Shown: positions 1 to 8,673, counted from the first letter of the stretch. The stretch: DNA of 64,000 bases from Oscillospiraceae bacterium (GCA_015067825.1 SVLQ01000007.1:1-64000); one strand, 5' to 3'. Notes: generated by a model not told the origin, from the letters alone. Numbers and translations are program-made.

Positions 1-2
1 AC

Positions 3-2492
3 CACGGCAAACCCACAGAAATGCTCTCTCTTGATGAAATAGCAGAGCTGACCTATACGGCAACAAGCAGACGTTGCGGCGGATGCTCCAACAACTGTAT
101 GCTTACCGTCAATCGCTTCTCAAACGGGCAGAGTCACATCACCGGCAACCGTTGCGAGAAAGGAATCGGCAATGTCGGCGGCAGAAAGAAAGCTCCGAAT
201 ATGATGGAATACAAGCGCAAGCGTATGTTCGACTATGAACCGCTTGACGAAAAGGATGCGCCCCGTGGTGTGATCGGTATTCCGAGAGTGCTGAATATGT
301 ACGAAAACTATCCATTCTGGGCGACCTTTTTCCGTGAGCTTGGCTTCCGTGTCGTGCTTTCTCCTTGGTCAAGCAGAAAAATATACGAGCTTGGTATGGA
401 GTCGATCCCGTCCGAATCGGAGTGCTATCCGGCAAAGCTGTCCCACGGTCACGTGGAATGGCTGATCGCGCAAGGAATCAAAACCATATTCCACCCGTGC
501 ATCTACTACGAGCATAAGGAGATCACCACGGCGCAGAACCAATATAACTGTCCTATCGTTGTGTCCTATGCTGAAAATCTCAAAAATAACGTGGAAGCCA
601 TCACGCGCGGGGATGTTCGTCTCGTCCGTCCGTTTATGGCATTCACCTCGGAAAAGATCGCCGCTGACCGATTGGTTACCATTTGCCGAGAGGAATGGAA
701 TATTCCCGAAAAAGAGGTCAGAGCCGCTGTGCTTGCCGCTTGGCAGGAGCAACAGAGAGCAAGATTTGATATTCGTGCGGAAGGAAAAAGGTTGCTTTCC
801 GATATGCAAATGAACGGTGGCAACGGCATCGTCCTTGCAGGTCGTCCATACCATATTGATCCCGAGATCAACCACGGCATTCCCGAGCTGATCGCATCCT
901 ACGGTTTTACCGTATTTACGGAGGATAGTTTGCCCGTAGATATTTCTCCTGAAAGACCTTTGCGTGTGCTTGACCAATGGGTGTACCATTCAAGGCTTTA
1001 TGCCGCCGCAGAATTTGTGCGAAAGCGTGATGATATGGAGCTGATACAGCTCAATTCCTTCGGCTGCGGTCTGGATGCGGTCACTACCGATCAGGTAAAT
1101 GAGATACTTGAAGGAAGCAATAAGCTTTATACAGTTCTGAAGATCGACGAGGTAAACAATCTCGGCGCTGTGCGTATTCGTATTCGCAGCTTGATATCGG
1201 CTATGCGGATGCGCCGTAAGCAAAATATCAAAGCAGAGCCTAAGCCAACAGCATACCACCGCACCGAATACACGCAGAAGATGAAGGACGAGAACTATAC
1301 CATTCTCGCACCTCAAATGCTTCCGATCCACTTTGATATTATCGAGCCTGTATTTCACAAGTACGGATATAATCTTGAAATACTGAAAAACGATAACCGC
1401 AAGGCAATAGATACAGGGCTGAAATACGTCAATAATGACGCTTGTTTTCCGTCGATCACCATTGTCGGTCAGTTTATGGAAGCAGTCACGTCGGGACGGT
1501 ACGATACTGACAAGCTCGCTATGTTTATGACGCAAACGGGCGGCTGTTGCCGTGCCTCCAATTACGTGGGACTTATCCGCCGAGCCCTTGACAAAGCGGG
1601 ATATTCGCATATTCCCGTGATCTCGCTGAGTATGGGCGGCATCGAGAAGAACGAGGGATTTCAAATAAACTTCAATATGGTGAAGGATGCCGTATACGCA
1701 CTCCTTTACGGCGACCTTATTATGCGTTGCCTTTACAGAGTCAGACCTTACGAGCTGACCAAAGGTTCTGCAAACGAGCTGAGAGATAAACTCATTAAGA
1801 GCTGTATTTCGTCCTTGACCGATAAGAACGACAAGACAAGCTATCGAAAAATGTGCAACACGATCGTGCAGAGCTTTGATGCGCTTCCTATCAACGAGAA
1901 TATGAAAAAGCCGCGTGTCGGTATTGTTGGTGAGATACTTGTAAAATATATGCCGCTTGCCAATAATCACCTTGTAGAGCTTCTTGAAAGAGAGGGCGCA
2001 GAGGTTGTTGTCCCCGATTTTATCGACTTCGTCAATTACAGTATGTACAATGCTCGATATAAACGGAAATACTACGGAAGATCAAGAAAAAACGTAGTTG
2101 CATCCAATTTTGTTCTTCGTATCATTGCAGACCTGAGAAAGCCTGCTATTGACGCATTGAAAAAGAGCAAACGATTTGACGTTCCTGCGCCGATCGAAGA
2201 AATTGCCGAAATGACAAAGCCCATTCTGTCGCTTGGAAATCAGTACGGCGAGGGATGGTTCTTGACAGGTGAGATGGTAGAGCTTATCACGCACGGAACG
2301 CCGAATATCGTCTGTATTCAGCCCTTTGCCTGTCTGCCCAATCACGTGGTTGGCAAGGGTGTGATCAAAAAGCTCCGTGAAACCTATCCGCAGGCAAATA
2401 TCGTTGCCGTGGACTACGATCCCGGAGCAAGTGAGGTAAACCAACTAAACAGAATTAAATTGATGCTGTCCGCCGCAAAGGAGCGGATGTAA
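3..2492 (+). CDS. 2-hydroxyacyl-CoA dehydratase activase-related protein, C-terminal part (5' end outside window)
   Basis: The reading frame is open to the left edge, so only the last 829 or so residues are seen. Near the start is a cysteine cluster (RRCGGCSNNC, then GNRCEKG) typical of the region after the ASKHA ATPase domains in giant activase-type proteins. Later motifs fit the DUF2229/dehydratase-like half: GRPYHIDPEINHG, NSFGCGLDAVTTDQ, NDACFPSITIVGQF and QTGGCCRASNY. Family members are commonly about 1,400 residues, with two N-terminal BcrAD/BadFG ATPase domains that would lie outside this window. The family activates radical dehydratases through an iron-sulfur cluster, but the substrate of these long fused forms is unknown. 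The DNA has lower G+C than the region after 4.4 kb. The next gene starts 20 bp downstream. Confidence 0.8.
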   Translation, partial: HGKPTEMLSLDEIAELTYTATSRRCGGCSNNCMLTVNRFSNGQSHITGNRCEKGIGNVGGRKKAPNMMEYKRKRMFDYEPLDEKDAPRGVIGIPRVLNMYENYPFWATFFRELGFRVVLSPWSSRKIYELGMESIPSESECYPAKLSHGHVEWLIAQGIKTIFHPCIYYEHKEITTAQNQYNCPIVVSYAENLKNNVEAITRGDVRLVRPFMAFTSEKIAADRLVTICREEWNIPEKEVRAAVLAAWQEQQRARFDIRAEGKRLLSDMQMNGGNGIVLAGRPYHIDPEINHGIPELIASYGFTVFTEDSLPVDISPERPLRVLDQWVYHSRLYAAAEFVRKRDDMELIQLNSFGCGLDAVTTDQVNEILEGSNKLYTVLKIDEVNNLGAVRIRIRSLISAMRMRRKQNIKAEPKPTAYHRTEYTQKMKDENYTILAPQMLPIHFDIIEPVFHKYGYNLEILKNDNRKAIDTGLKYVNNDACFPSITIVGQFMEAVTSGRYDTDKLAMFMTQTGGCCRASNYVGLIRRALDKAGYSHIPVISLSMGGIEKNEGFQINFNMVKDAVYALLYGDLIMRCLYRVRPYELTKGSANELRDKLIKSCISSLTDKNDKTSYRKMCNTIVQSFDALPINENMKKPRVGIVGEILVKYMPLANNHLVELLEREGAEVVVPDFIDFVNYSMYNARYKRKYYGRSRKNVVASNFVLRIIADLRKPAIDALKKSKRFDVPAPIEEIAEMTKPILSLGNQYGEGWFLTGEMVELITHGTPNIVCIQPFACLPNHVVGKGVIKKLRETYPQANIVAVDYDPGASEVNQLNRIKLMLSAAKERM

Positions 2493-2512
2493 AGGAAAGG
2501 AGTATAAAAAAA

Positions 2513-3478
2513 TTGAGCAAAAAGGGTGTATTGATTGGAACGGGTATTGCTGTCGCAGGAGTAACTGTAGGCGTAGCTGTTTCACATTTGATTACCAAGG
2601 GATTGGTAAAATTCGCAATTGAGCGCGATATGCCAAAATCGCTTGAAAAGCAAAGACCCAAGCTGACACAAGGCGATCGCGTAAAGGCTTTTCAAGAGTG
2701 TATCAATCAAAGTGGAAAAGCACTTCTTGAGAAAGATATCGAGGAAGTTGAAATCAGAAACCGAGACGGACTCCGCCTTGTCGGTCATTGGTATCCCTGT
2801 GAGAACGCAAAGCGCGTGATCGTAGCAATGCACGGATGGCGTTCAGCGTGGTATATGGACTTCGGAATGATTGCTGACTTTTGGCATAACGAGGGGTGTA
2901 GTATTCTGTTTGCCGAGCAAAGAGCACAGAATAACAGCGAGGGCGAGTATATGACCTTTGGATATATGGAGCGTTACGATTGCCTTGATTGGATATATTG
3001 GGTGAACGAGCGCACCGAACAGAAATATTCCGTTTACCTTGCAGGCGTATCGATGGGAGCGTCTACTGTTCTAATGACGGCGGGACTCGAACTGCCCGAA
3101 AACGTCAAAGGCGTGATTGCCGATTGCGGCTTTACCTCTGCTTACGATGAATGGCGTTACGTGGTCAAGGATAATATGAAGCTTTCCTATGGTCTGCGCG
3201 GACTGATGATCGACCGCATTTGCCAAAAGAAGATCAATACAAATTCTAAGAACATCACTACGATCACGGCAATGCAGAAAACGCAGATTCCGATCCTGTT
3301 CATTCACGGCACAGATGATAAATTTGTTCCCGTAAGAATGACGTATGAAAATTATAAAGCCTGCAACGCTCCTAAAGAGCTGTTGATCGTCCCCGGCGCT
3401 ATCCACGGAGAGAGCTACTACGTAGAGCAAGAGAAGTACGAGGCTGCGACGAAAAAATTTTGGGAAATATATAAGTAA
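2513..3478 (+). CDS. alpha/beta hydrolase with N-terminal membrane anchor
   Basis: The 321-residue protein starts at TTG, 10 bases after AAAGGAG. Residues about 5-28 form one hydrophobic segment, so it is probably a membrane-anchored hydrolase. The alpha/beta-hydrolase landmarks are all present: an oxyanion-hole region AMHGWRS, a nucleophile elbow GVSMGAS, an acidic residue in FIHGTDDKFVP, and a histidine in GAIHGES. The layout matches the BAAT/prolyl-oligopeptidase-like esterases annotated as alpha/beta hydrolases in Clostridia. The substrate cannot be read from sequence. It follows the activase-type gene by 20 bp and likely shares its transcript. A hairpin follows the stop codon. Confidence 0.85.
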   Translation: MSKKGVLIGTGIAVAGVTVGVAVSHLITKGLVKFAIERDMPKSLEKQRPKLTQGDRVKAFQECINQSGKALLEKDIEEVEIRNRDGLRLVGHWYPCENAKRVIVAMHGWRSAWYMDFGMIADFWHNEGCSILFAEQRAQNNSEGEYMTFGYMERYDCLDWIYWVNERTEQKYSVYLAGVSMGASTVLMTAGLELPENVKGVIADCGFTSAYDEWRYVVKDNMKLSYGLRGLMIDRICQKKINTNSKNITTITAMQKTQIPILFIHGTDDKFVPVRMTYENYKACNAPKELLIVPGAIHGESYYVEQEKYEAATKKFWEIYK

Positions 3479-3483
3479 CGTAA

Positions 3484-3515
3484 AAAGAGGTTCTGCAAAA
3501 ATGCGGAACCTCTTT
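3484..3515 (+). terminator. hairpin terminator after the alpha/beta hydrolase
   Basis: AAAGAGGTTC pairs with GAACCTCTTT around a short A-rich loop, 5 bp after the hydrolase stop codon. The tail is only CTCTTTAG, so it is a modest intrinsic terminator. Confidence 0.6.
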
Positions 3516-3528
3516 AGCTTAAATATTC

Positions 3529-3546
3529 ACTTTGCATACTGAAACA
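3529..3546 (+). repeat. 18-bp direct repeat, copy 1 (candidate operator)
   Basis: ACTTTGCATACTGAAACA occurs here and again exactly at 3595-3612, 66 bp downstream. The copies flank the promoter of the LexA-like gene, so they are probably its operators. Confidence 0.7.
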
Positions 3547-3564
3547 AATATTTTCACTAACCTC

Positions 3565-3593
3565 TTAACAAGGAAAAATTTATGTGATATAAT
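3565..3593 (+). promoter_or_regulatory. promoter of the LexA-like gene
   Basis: -35 TTAACA (3565-3570), 17-bp spacer, -10 TATAAT (3588-3593). The second 18-bp direct repeat begins 2 bp after the -10 and covers the expected start of transcription, an ideal position for repression. Confidence 0.7.
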
Positions 3594-3594
3594 A

Positions 3595-3612
3595 ACTTTG
3601 CATACTGAAACA
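3595..3612 (+). repeat. 18-bp direct repeat, copy 2 (candidate operator)
   Basis: Exact second copy of ACTTTGCATACTGAAACA, lying over the predicted transcription start. It is not a canonical Gram-positive LexA box (GAAC-N4-GTTC), so if it is an operator it defines a different specificity. Confidence 0.7.
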
Positions 3613-3632
3613 TTATGTTTCTCGGAGGCGTT

Positions 3633-4064
3633 ATGCGAAGAAAAGACGAATCGAAAAAGAGTGTGATACTTGATTTCATCGATGAGTATTACAACGAATA
3701 TAACGAGATTCCTGCCGTGAGAACCATCGCGGAGGGAACGGGAATTGCTTTGGCAACCGTGTATCGTTATCTGCTCTCGCTCAAAGAAAGCGGCGAGCTT
3801 GAATACAACGGTCGCAAGTCGATCTCTACCAAGCGTATCGATTTGGAATCGCGTCACGCATCCGCGCCTGTACTCGGTTACGTTCGTTGCGGCGAGGGTG
3901 AAGAAGAAACAGAGGAAGTCATCGAGTATATCCGTCTCCCCGAAAGCTTAGTCGGCACGGGAGAGTTCTTCGTGTTGATCGCAAAGGGTGACTCTATGAT
4001 CGATGCGGGAGTAAACGAAGGCGATTACGTTGTTATCCGTAAGCAAAACACCGCAAACGACGGA
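3633..4064 (+). pseudogene. LexA-like repressor, truncated before its catalytic lysine
   Basis: The start is ATG 3633 after GGAGG (3624-3628); an in-frame ATG at 3615 lies upstream of that site. The first 65 or so residues form a helix-turn-helix (VRTIAEGTGIALATVYRYLLSL). They are followed by a self-cleavage-like VLGYVRCGEG and the S24 peptidase serine motif AKGDSMIDAG. Homology ends at GDYVVIRKQNTAN. The strand carrying the catalytic lysine is missing, and the frame then reads unrelated sequence to a stop at 4331. From 4064 the homology switches frame to a serine recombinase. The gene therefore looks fused by deletion to a different gene. It may still bind DNA but should not self-cleave normally. 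Similar repressors sit beside recombinases on Clostridia mobile elements. Confidence 0.7.
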
Positions 4065-4411
4065 GAAGATTCGCAAAATGCAAGAGGAATGGTTCAAGAT
4101 CGAGAACACCCACGAACCAATCATTTCGATGGAATTATGGGAGCAGGTACAAGCACACATCCAAAGCCGAAAGCGTCCGAACAAGCAAGGAAAAATGCAG
4201 ATATTCGCAGGACTTCTCAAATGTGCGGATTGCGGATGGGGACTTCGCTATATGCACAATCTCCCCACGGAAAGATACAAGGAACGAAGGTTGTTCACTT
4301 GTACGCAGTACAGCGAGTACGGCAAGGATAGGTGCTCGATCCATTTTATCAAGTATGAGACGGTATACGATATCGTGCTTCTCAGACTTCAGTATTGGAT
4401 CGCACAAGCGC
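4065..4411 (+). pseudogene. large serine recombinase, 3' fragment
   Basis: Read in the frame that continues to 5085, this encodes EKIRKMQEEWFKIENTHEPI, then ISMELWEQVQAHIQSRKRP and the zinc-ribbon part LLKCADCGWGL and FTCTQYSEYGKDRCSIHFI. These match the recombinase domain and Cys-rich beta-ribbon of transposon- and phage-type large serine recombinases. The catalytic N-terminal resolvase domain with its serine is absent, and so is the C-terminal coiled coil. The left end abuts the truncated LexA-like gene. The right end runs into a methyltransferase without a stop codon. It cannot be an active recombinase and is best read as the remnant of a mobile-element end. Confidence 0.75.
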
Positions 4412-4425
4412 AGACCGCGGCGATC

Positions 4426-5085
4426 ATGCAGACGAGCGTCGATGCGCTCGCCGGCTATCCGCACGATGTCTCTGCCAAAACGCCGTATCAAACGTGGTAC
4501 GATACCGACGAGTATTATTGGGGTACGATACCGTCGGCGCTCTGTCTGGAGATCGTACGGTTCTGTCCGCCGGTGCGGCCGCTGCGTGTGCTCGATATCG
4601 GCTGCGGCGAGGGTAAGGATGCCGTATTTCTTGCGCGGCTCGGCTATCGCGTCAGCGCGTTCGATCTGGCCCTCTCCGGTGTGGAAAAAACAAAACGCCT
4701 TGCCGAGCAGGCCGGTGTTTCGGTCGATGTTTTCCGTGCCGACATAAACGACTACCGCCCGACCGGGACGTTTGATATCCTTTATTCCAGCGGTGCGCTG
4801 CATTATCTGCGGCCGGAGCTGCGCGGCGAGGTATTTGAATCGTACAAAAATCATACCGCCGAGGGTGGGCTGGCGGCGATGAACGTATTCGTTGCCAAAC
4901 CGTTTCTTCTCCCGCCGCCGGAAAAAGAGACGGCCTGGCTCTGGAAAAGCGGCGAGCTGTTTACGATGCTGCACGATTGGCAGTTTGAAACCTGCAAGGA
5001 AGTCATCTTCGACTGCGAATCCTCCGGGATCGCGCACAAACACGCAATGGACACGGTAGTTGCCCGCAAGCCGATAACGGATTGA
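4426..5085 (+). CDS. class I SAM-dependent methyltransferase (possibly 5'-altered)
   Basis: About 219 residues from ATG 4426, in frame with the recombinase fragment upstream. Family-like sequence begins near TPYQTWYDTDEYYWG. It contains the SAM-binding motif VLDIGCGEGKDAVFLARLG, an acidic motif II region (VFRADINDY), and FDILYSSGALHYL. This is the TehB/UbiE-like small-molecule methyltransferase fold. No good ribosome binding site precedes 4426 and the natural start may have been lost at the junction, so the product could be a fusion or poorly translated. From about this point the DNA takes on the higher G+C of the rest of the window. Confidence 0.65.
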   Translation: MQTSVDALAGYPHDVSAKTPYQTWYDTDEYYWGTIPSALCLEIVRFCPPVRPLRVLDIGCGEGKDAVFLARLGYRVSAFDLALSGVEKTKRLAEQAGVSVDVFRADINDYRPTGTFDILYSSGALHYLRPELRGEVFESYKNHTAEGGLAAMNVFVAKPFLLPPPEKETAWLWKSGELFTMLHDWQFETCKEVIFDCESSGIAHKHAMDTVVARKPITD

Positions 5086-5118
5086 CGCGTTTTGCATAGA
5101 ATTTGGCGATTTTTTAGG

Positions 5119-5147
5119 TAGACACTCTTTTTATTCCATGTTATACT
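5119..5147 (+). promoter_or_regulatory. promoter of the GH36 gene
   Basis: -35 TAGACA (5119-5124), 17-bp spacer, -10 TATACT (5142-5147), 29 bp before the chosen ATG. Confidence 0.7.
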
Positions 5148-5175
5148 GTTAAAAAAGCTTTGTGAGGTGTATGGT

Positions 5176-7002
5176 ATGCATTTGCATCAACCAACGGCAT
5201 CTGTCACGATCGGCGGAATCTGCCGGACTCTTTCGGTTGGAGAAACCGATCTGGGCGGTGTTTCGGCCGTTTTATCGGTGCGCGCCTTTGGCGAGGCGCA
5301 GCTTCTTGCGCTGACGCTGACCAACAAAAGCGGTGAAAACTCGCCGATCATCGACGATCCCTGCACGCTAGCGGTTAATTTTGAAACCGCTGCAGCGGTC
5401 TCTTACCATACGCTCCACGGCGATAGCTGCGGAGCGGAGAGCTTTTTGCCGAAAGAATTTACCGTCACCGAACCCTACCACGAAGAGCCGAGGGACGGCC
5501 GCTCGTCGGATACGACCGGATTTCCGTACTTCGAGCTCGACGACGGCGATGGTGCGCTTTGCTTCGGCATCGGCTGGACGGGGCAGTGGTACCGCGAACT
5601 GACGCCGACGGACGGCGGTATTTCGCTGCGGATCGGCTTGTGCGATGCGCATTTTTATCTGCAACCGGGCGAATCGGTCGAGCTGCCGACCGTGCTCGTG
5701 GTCGCCGGGAACGATATGGCCGCAGCGCGCCGCAATCTGCGCGAAACGCTGAGAGAATATCTTTCACCGAAAGCGATGCTCGGCGAGCAGTTTTCCATGC
5801 CGATCTCGATCCAGTGCTTCGACCGCTATTTCCAAAAGCTCGACGGCTCCGACGGTTCGTTGTGGTGGGCTTCGGAAGAAGGACAGATCGCGATGGTCGA
5901 CGCCGCGCAGAAGCTTGACGGCATCGATACGCTTTGGCTCGACGCCGCGTGGTTTGCTGAGGGGTTCCCCAACGGTGTCGGCAACTACCGCTTTGCCGAG
6001 GGCTTCCCCAATGGGCTGAAAAAGGTTTCCGATTATGCCCATGCGCACGGTATGCGATTTGTTTTGTGGTTTGAGCCGGAACGCGTCCACGAAGGCAGCG
6101 ATCTCTATCCGCAGGCGGAAAAGCTCCTTTCGCGGAATTGGGACTCCGAAAACCGTCTCTACGACCTTGGCAACGAAGCCGCGCATGCGTGGCTTACGCA
6201 AACGCTGCAGAATATGATCGTCGAAAACGGCATCGACGTCTATCGTCAGGATTTCAACTTCAATCCGCTTGACTACTGGCGCGACAACGACGAACCTGAC
6301 CGCCGCGGTATCCACGAGATCAAACACGTCAACGGTCTCTACCGCCTGTGGGATGCGCTCCTCGCGCAAAATCCGGGCTTGATGATCGATAACTGCTCTG
6401 GCGGTGGGCGCCGTCTCGATTTGGGCCTGATGCAGCGCTCGGTGTCGCTGTGGCGCAGCGATACGGGCTGTTTTCCGGAAACGGAAGAACGCCGCGTAAA
6501 CGAATGGAGCACCAACCAGATCTTGACGCTGAGCGAATATCTGCCGTTCCATTCCTGCGCGACCTGGAGCTACGAAGCGTACGCCATGCGCTCGACAGCA
6601 ACGCAAGGCCTTGCCTGCAACTTCGACGTTTTAAATCCGAATTTCGACTTTGCCGCCGCAAAACAAGCGGTTGCCGAGGTGAAACGCCTTGCCCATTATT
6701 GGGATGGTGATTTCTATCCGCTGACCGAGCCGACCTTGCGCGAAGACGTTTGGTGTGCCTACCAGCTTTCGCTCGGCGAACAGGGTGTGGTCTACGCCTT
6801 CCGCCGCAAAGACTGCGAGGAACGCGAAAAGCCGCTTTGCCTGCGTGCGATCGATCCGGCCGCGACCTACGCGGTGACGATCACCGACGAACAGTATGCG
6901 CAGACGCATCTCCGCCTGCCGGGCAGCGAGCTCGCTTCCGGTTTACGCGTGGAGATCGCGCAGAAACGCGGATCTGTGGTCGTGGAATACGAAAAAGAAT
7001 AA
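5176..7002 (+). CDS. GH36-type alpha-galactosidase
   Basis: A 608-residue glycosidase that would remove terminal alpha-galactose, for example from raffinose-family sugars. The central TIM barrel carries the clan GH-D signatures: DTLWLDAAWF, an aspartate nucleophile in YRQDFN (about residue 359), DNCSGGGRR, and the acid/base aspartate in LWRSDTG (about residue 429). ATG 5176 is preferred because TGAGGTG lies 7 bases upstream; GTG 5167 overlaps that site. There is no signal peptide, so the enzyme is cytoplasmic. It is shorter than the common 720-residue GH36 enzymes, with a reduced N-terminal beta-sandwich. Its promoter is upstream and a strong terminator follows. Confidence 0.85.
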   Translation: MHLHQPTASVTIGGICRTLSVGETDLGGVSAVLSVRAFGEAQLLALTLTNKSGENSPIIDDPCTLAVNFETAAAVSYHTLHGDSCGAESFLPKEFTVTEPYHEEPRDGRSSDTTGFPYFELDDGDGALCFGIGWTGQWYRELTPTDGGISLRIGLCDAHFYLQPGESVELPTVLVVAGNDMAAARRNLRETLREYLSPKAMLGEQFSMPISIQCFDRYFQKLDGSDGSLWWASEEGQIAMVDAAQKLDGIDTLWLDAAWFAEGFPNGVGNYRFAEGFPNGLKKVSDYAHAHGMRFVLWFEPERVHEGSDLYPQAEKLLSRNWDSENRLYDLGNEAAHAWLTQTLQNMIVENGIDVYRQDFNFNPLDYWRDNDEPDRRGIHEIKHVNGLYRLWDALLAQNPGLMIDNCSGGGRRLDLGLMQRSVSLWRSDTGCFPETEERRVNEWSTNQILTLSEYLPFHSCATWSYEAYAMRSTATQGLACNFDVLNPNFDFAAAKQAVAEVKRLAHYWDGDFYPLTEPTLREDVWCAYQLSLGEQGVVYAFRRKDCEEREKPLCLRAIDPAATYAVTITDEQYAQTHLRLPGSELASGLRVEIAQKRGSVVVEYEKE

Positions 7003-7007
7003 GGTTA

Positions 7008-7042
7008 GCCGCCGGACAACTTCGTCCGGCGGCGTTTCTTTG
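7008..7042 (+). terminator. intrinsic terminator after the GH36 gene
   Basis: A 10-bp perfect stem (GCCGCCGGAC / GTCCGGCGGC, loop AACTTC) followed by GTTTCTTT. Confidence 0.85.
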
Positions 7043-7052
7043 CGCTCAAAAC

Positions 7053-7081
7053 TTGCAATCGTCCAATCTTTTTCGTATAAT
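7053..7081 (+). promoter_or_regulatory. promoter of the GH32 operon
   Basis: -35 TTGCAA (7053-7058), 17-bp spacer, perfect -10 TATAAT (7076-7081). Transcription should begin near 7088, which rules out the in-frame ATG at 7088 as the start of the GH32 gene. Confidence 0.8.
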
Positions 7082-7123
7082 ATAGCCATGAGCCGTGTCC
7101 GGCTTCAGAAAGGAATGGTTTTT

Positions 7124-8656
7124 GTGTACGAAATTTCGCAGACTGTCCGCGATTATATCGATCGGCTCCTCGCCGATCCGCACCGCCCGAAGTATCATCT
7201 CGTTTCGCCGCATTCCGATAACGATCCCGGTGACCCCAACGGCGCATTTTTTGCCGACGGAAAATATCACCTGATGTTTCTCTACGCCTGTGCCCCCGGA
7301 AAATTCAGCTGGCATCATCTCGTCTCCGTCGATCTGCTCCATTGGACGAGCCTCGGCGACGCTCTGACCCCGATCGACGGCGATAACGGCTGCTTCAGCG
7401 GCGGCGCCTTCGTCGACGACGACGGCACGGCCTACTTGACGTTCTGGAAATTTGCCGCGGCCGACGGCAGCGACAACGGCGGCATTGATATCGCGTACGC
7501 CAAACCGCCGTATACCGATTGGCAGCGCATCCGTCCGATCGCCGTCAACGGCAGCAAAGCGGAGTGGGGGACGGTCGATCTGGAGATCGACGGCGAAGTG
7601 AAACACATTTCTTGCGCCGACCCGAGTAATATCTGGAAACAGGACGGCTGGTACTACTTCGAGGCCGGCAACCTCTGCGTTCTGAACGCCTACGGCCGCA
7701 GTGAGGATTCACCGGAGGAATACAAGGGTGACTGGACCGATCTTTTCCGCTCCAAAGATCTCAAAAACTGGGAGTACGTCCACCGCTTCTACAAAAACGA
7801 ACACCTTGGTGAGGATTGGCCGGATGCGACCGAGGACGACATGTGCCCGACGCTGCTGCCGATCTTCGACGCACCTGCGGGCGGCAAGCCCACGGGCAAG
7901 CATCTGCAGACCTTTATCGCCCACAACAAGGGCGGCCAGTACTACGTCGGCGAACTCGACGGCGAGACCTTCCGTCCCGAAGCCCACGGCCGTTTCTCGT
8001 GGGTCGACGATACCTGCTTTGCGCCCGAGGCGATGCTCGACGGTAAAAATCGCCATCTGATCTGGTTCTGGCTGCGCCATAAGCGCGACGACGAGTACAA
8101 ACGATTCGGCTGGACCGGTACCTTCACGCTGCCGCGCGTTTTGTGGCTCGAAAACGGAGAGCTGCGCCAAGCCCCGGCAGAAGAGCTTTCGCGCCTGCAG
8201 CATAATGCCCAGATCTTTGCCGTCGGCACGGTCAACGGCGAAACCGATCTGCCGGTCAAAAACGGCGCGCAGTTCCGCCTGCAGGCCGAGATCGACCTCA
8301 AATCTGCCGCCAAAGCCGGCTTTGCCGTGCGCGTCGGTGGCGGCAATCGCATGGAGATCTACTACGATGCCGCCGAGCATAAGCTCGTGTTCGATGCGAC
8401 CGCCAACGGCGAAGAGGGAAAACGCATCCACCGCAAAGAGGCCGCACCGTTTACTCTTGCCGAAAATGAGACCTTAAAGCTTGATATCTTCGTCGACCAT
8501 TCCGTCATCGAAGTGTTTGCCAACGACCGCCAGGCGATCAGCCGCCACGTCTATCCGTCCGATCCGGCCGCAGCCGTCGGCGCGACCGCCATGGCCGACG
8601 GAGCGGAGTTCCGCAGCGTCCAAGCGTGGGAGATGGCATCCTCTAACCCGTATTGA
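7124..8656 (+). CDS. GH32 family beta-fructosidase-like glycosidase
   Basis: A 510-residue protein of the sucrose/fructan hydrolase family. The N-terminal five-bladed propeller has the nucleophile motif DPNGAFF (Asp about 37), then HHLVSVDLLHWTSLG, CADPSN in the RDP position, and EDDMCPTLLPI in the EC position. The C-terminal beta-sandwich ends with IFVDHSVIEVFANDR. GTG 7124 is preferred because AAAGGA sits 9 bases upstream; ATG 7115 is too close to it and ATG 7088 coincides with the transcription start. The usual Glu just before the conserved Cys is Met here, with an acidic run in front, so substrate range may be atypical. No signal peptide. First gene of an operon with the cytidylate-kinase-like and MATE genes. 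Confidence 0.82.
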   Translation: MYEISQTVRDYIDRLLADPHRPKYHLVSPHSDNDPGDPNGAFFADGKYHLMFLYACAPGKFSWHHLVSVDLLHWTSLGDALTPIDGDNGCFSGGAFVDDDGTAYLTFWKFAAADGSDNGGIDIAYAKPPYTDWQRIRPIAVNGSKAEWGTVDLEIDGEVKHISCADPSNIWKQDGWYYFEAGNLCVLNAYGRSEDSPEEYKGDWTDLFRSKDLKNWEYVHRFYKNEHLGEDWPDATEDDMCPTLLPIFDAPAGGKPTGKHLQTFIAHNKGGQYYVGELDGETFRPEAHGRFSWVDDTCFAPEAMLDGKNRHLIWFWLRHKRDDEYKRFGWTGTFTLPRVLWLENGELRQAPAEELSRLQHNAQIFAVGTVNGETDLPVKNGAQFRLQAEIDLKSAAKAGFAVRVGGGNRMEIYYDAAEHKLVFDATANGEEGKRIHRKEAAPFTLAENETLKLDIFVDHSVIEVFANDRQAISRHVYPSDPAAAVGATAMADGAEFRSVQAWEMASSNPY

Positions 8657-8673
8657 GAAAAGGAACGAAAACG

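Noticed and set aside
4065..4331. Continuation of the LexA-like frame as an 89-residue C-terminal tail
   Set aside because: The sequence from 4064 is a serine recombinase in another frame; the LexA-frame reading has no family character.
7088..7123. ATG 7088 as the GH32 start
   Set aside because: It coincides with the expected transcription start of a near-perfect promoter, so the mRNA would be leaderless; GTG 7124 has a proper ribosome binding site.
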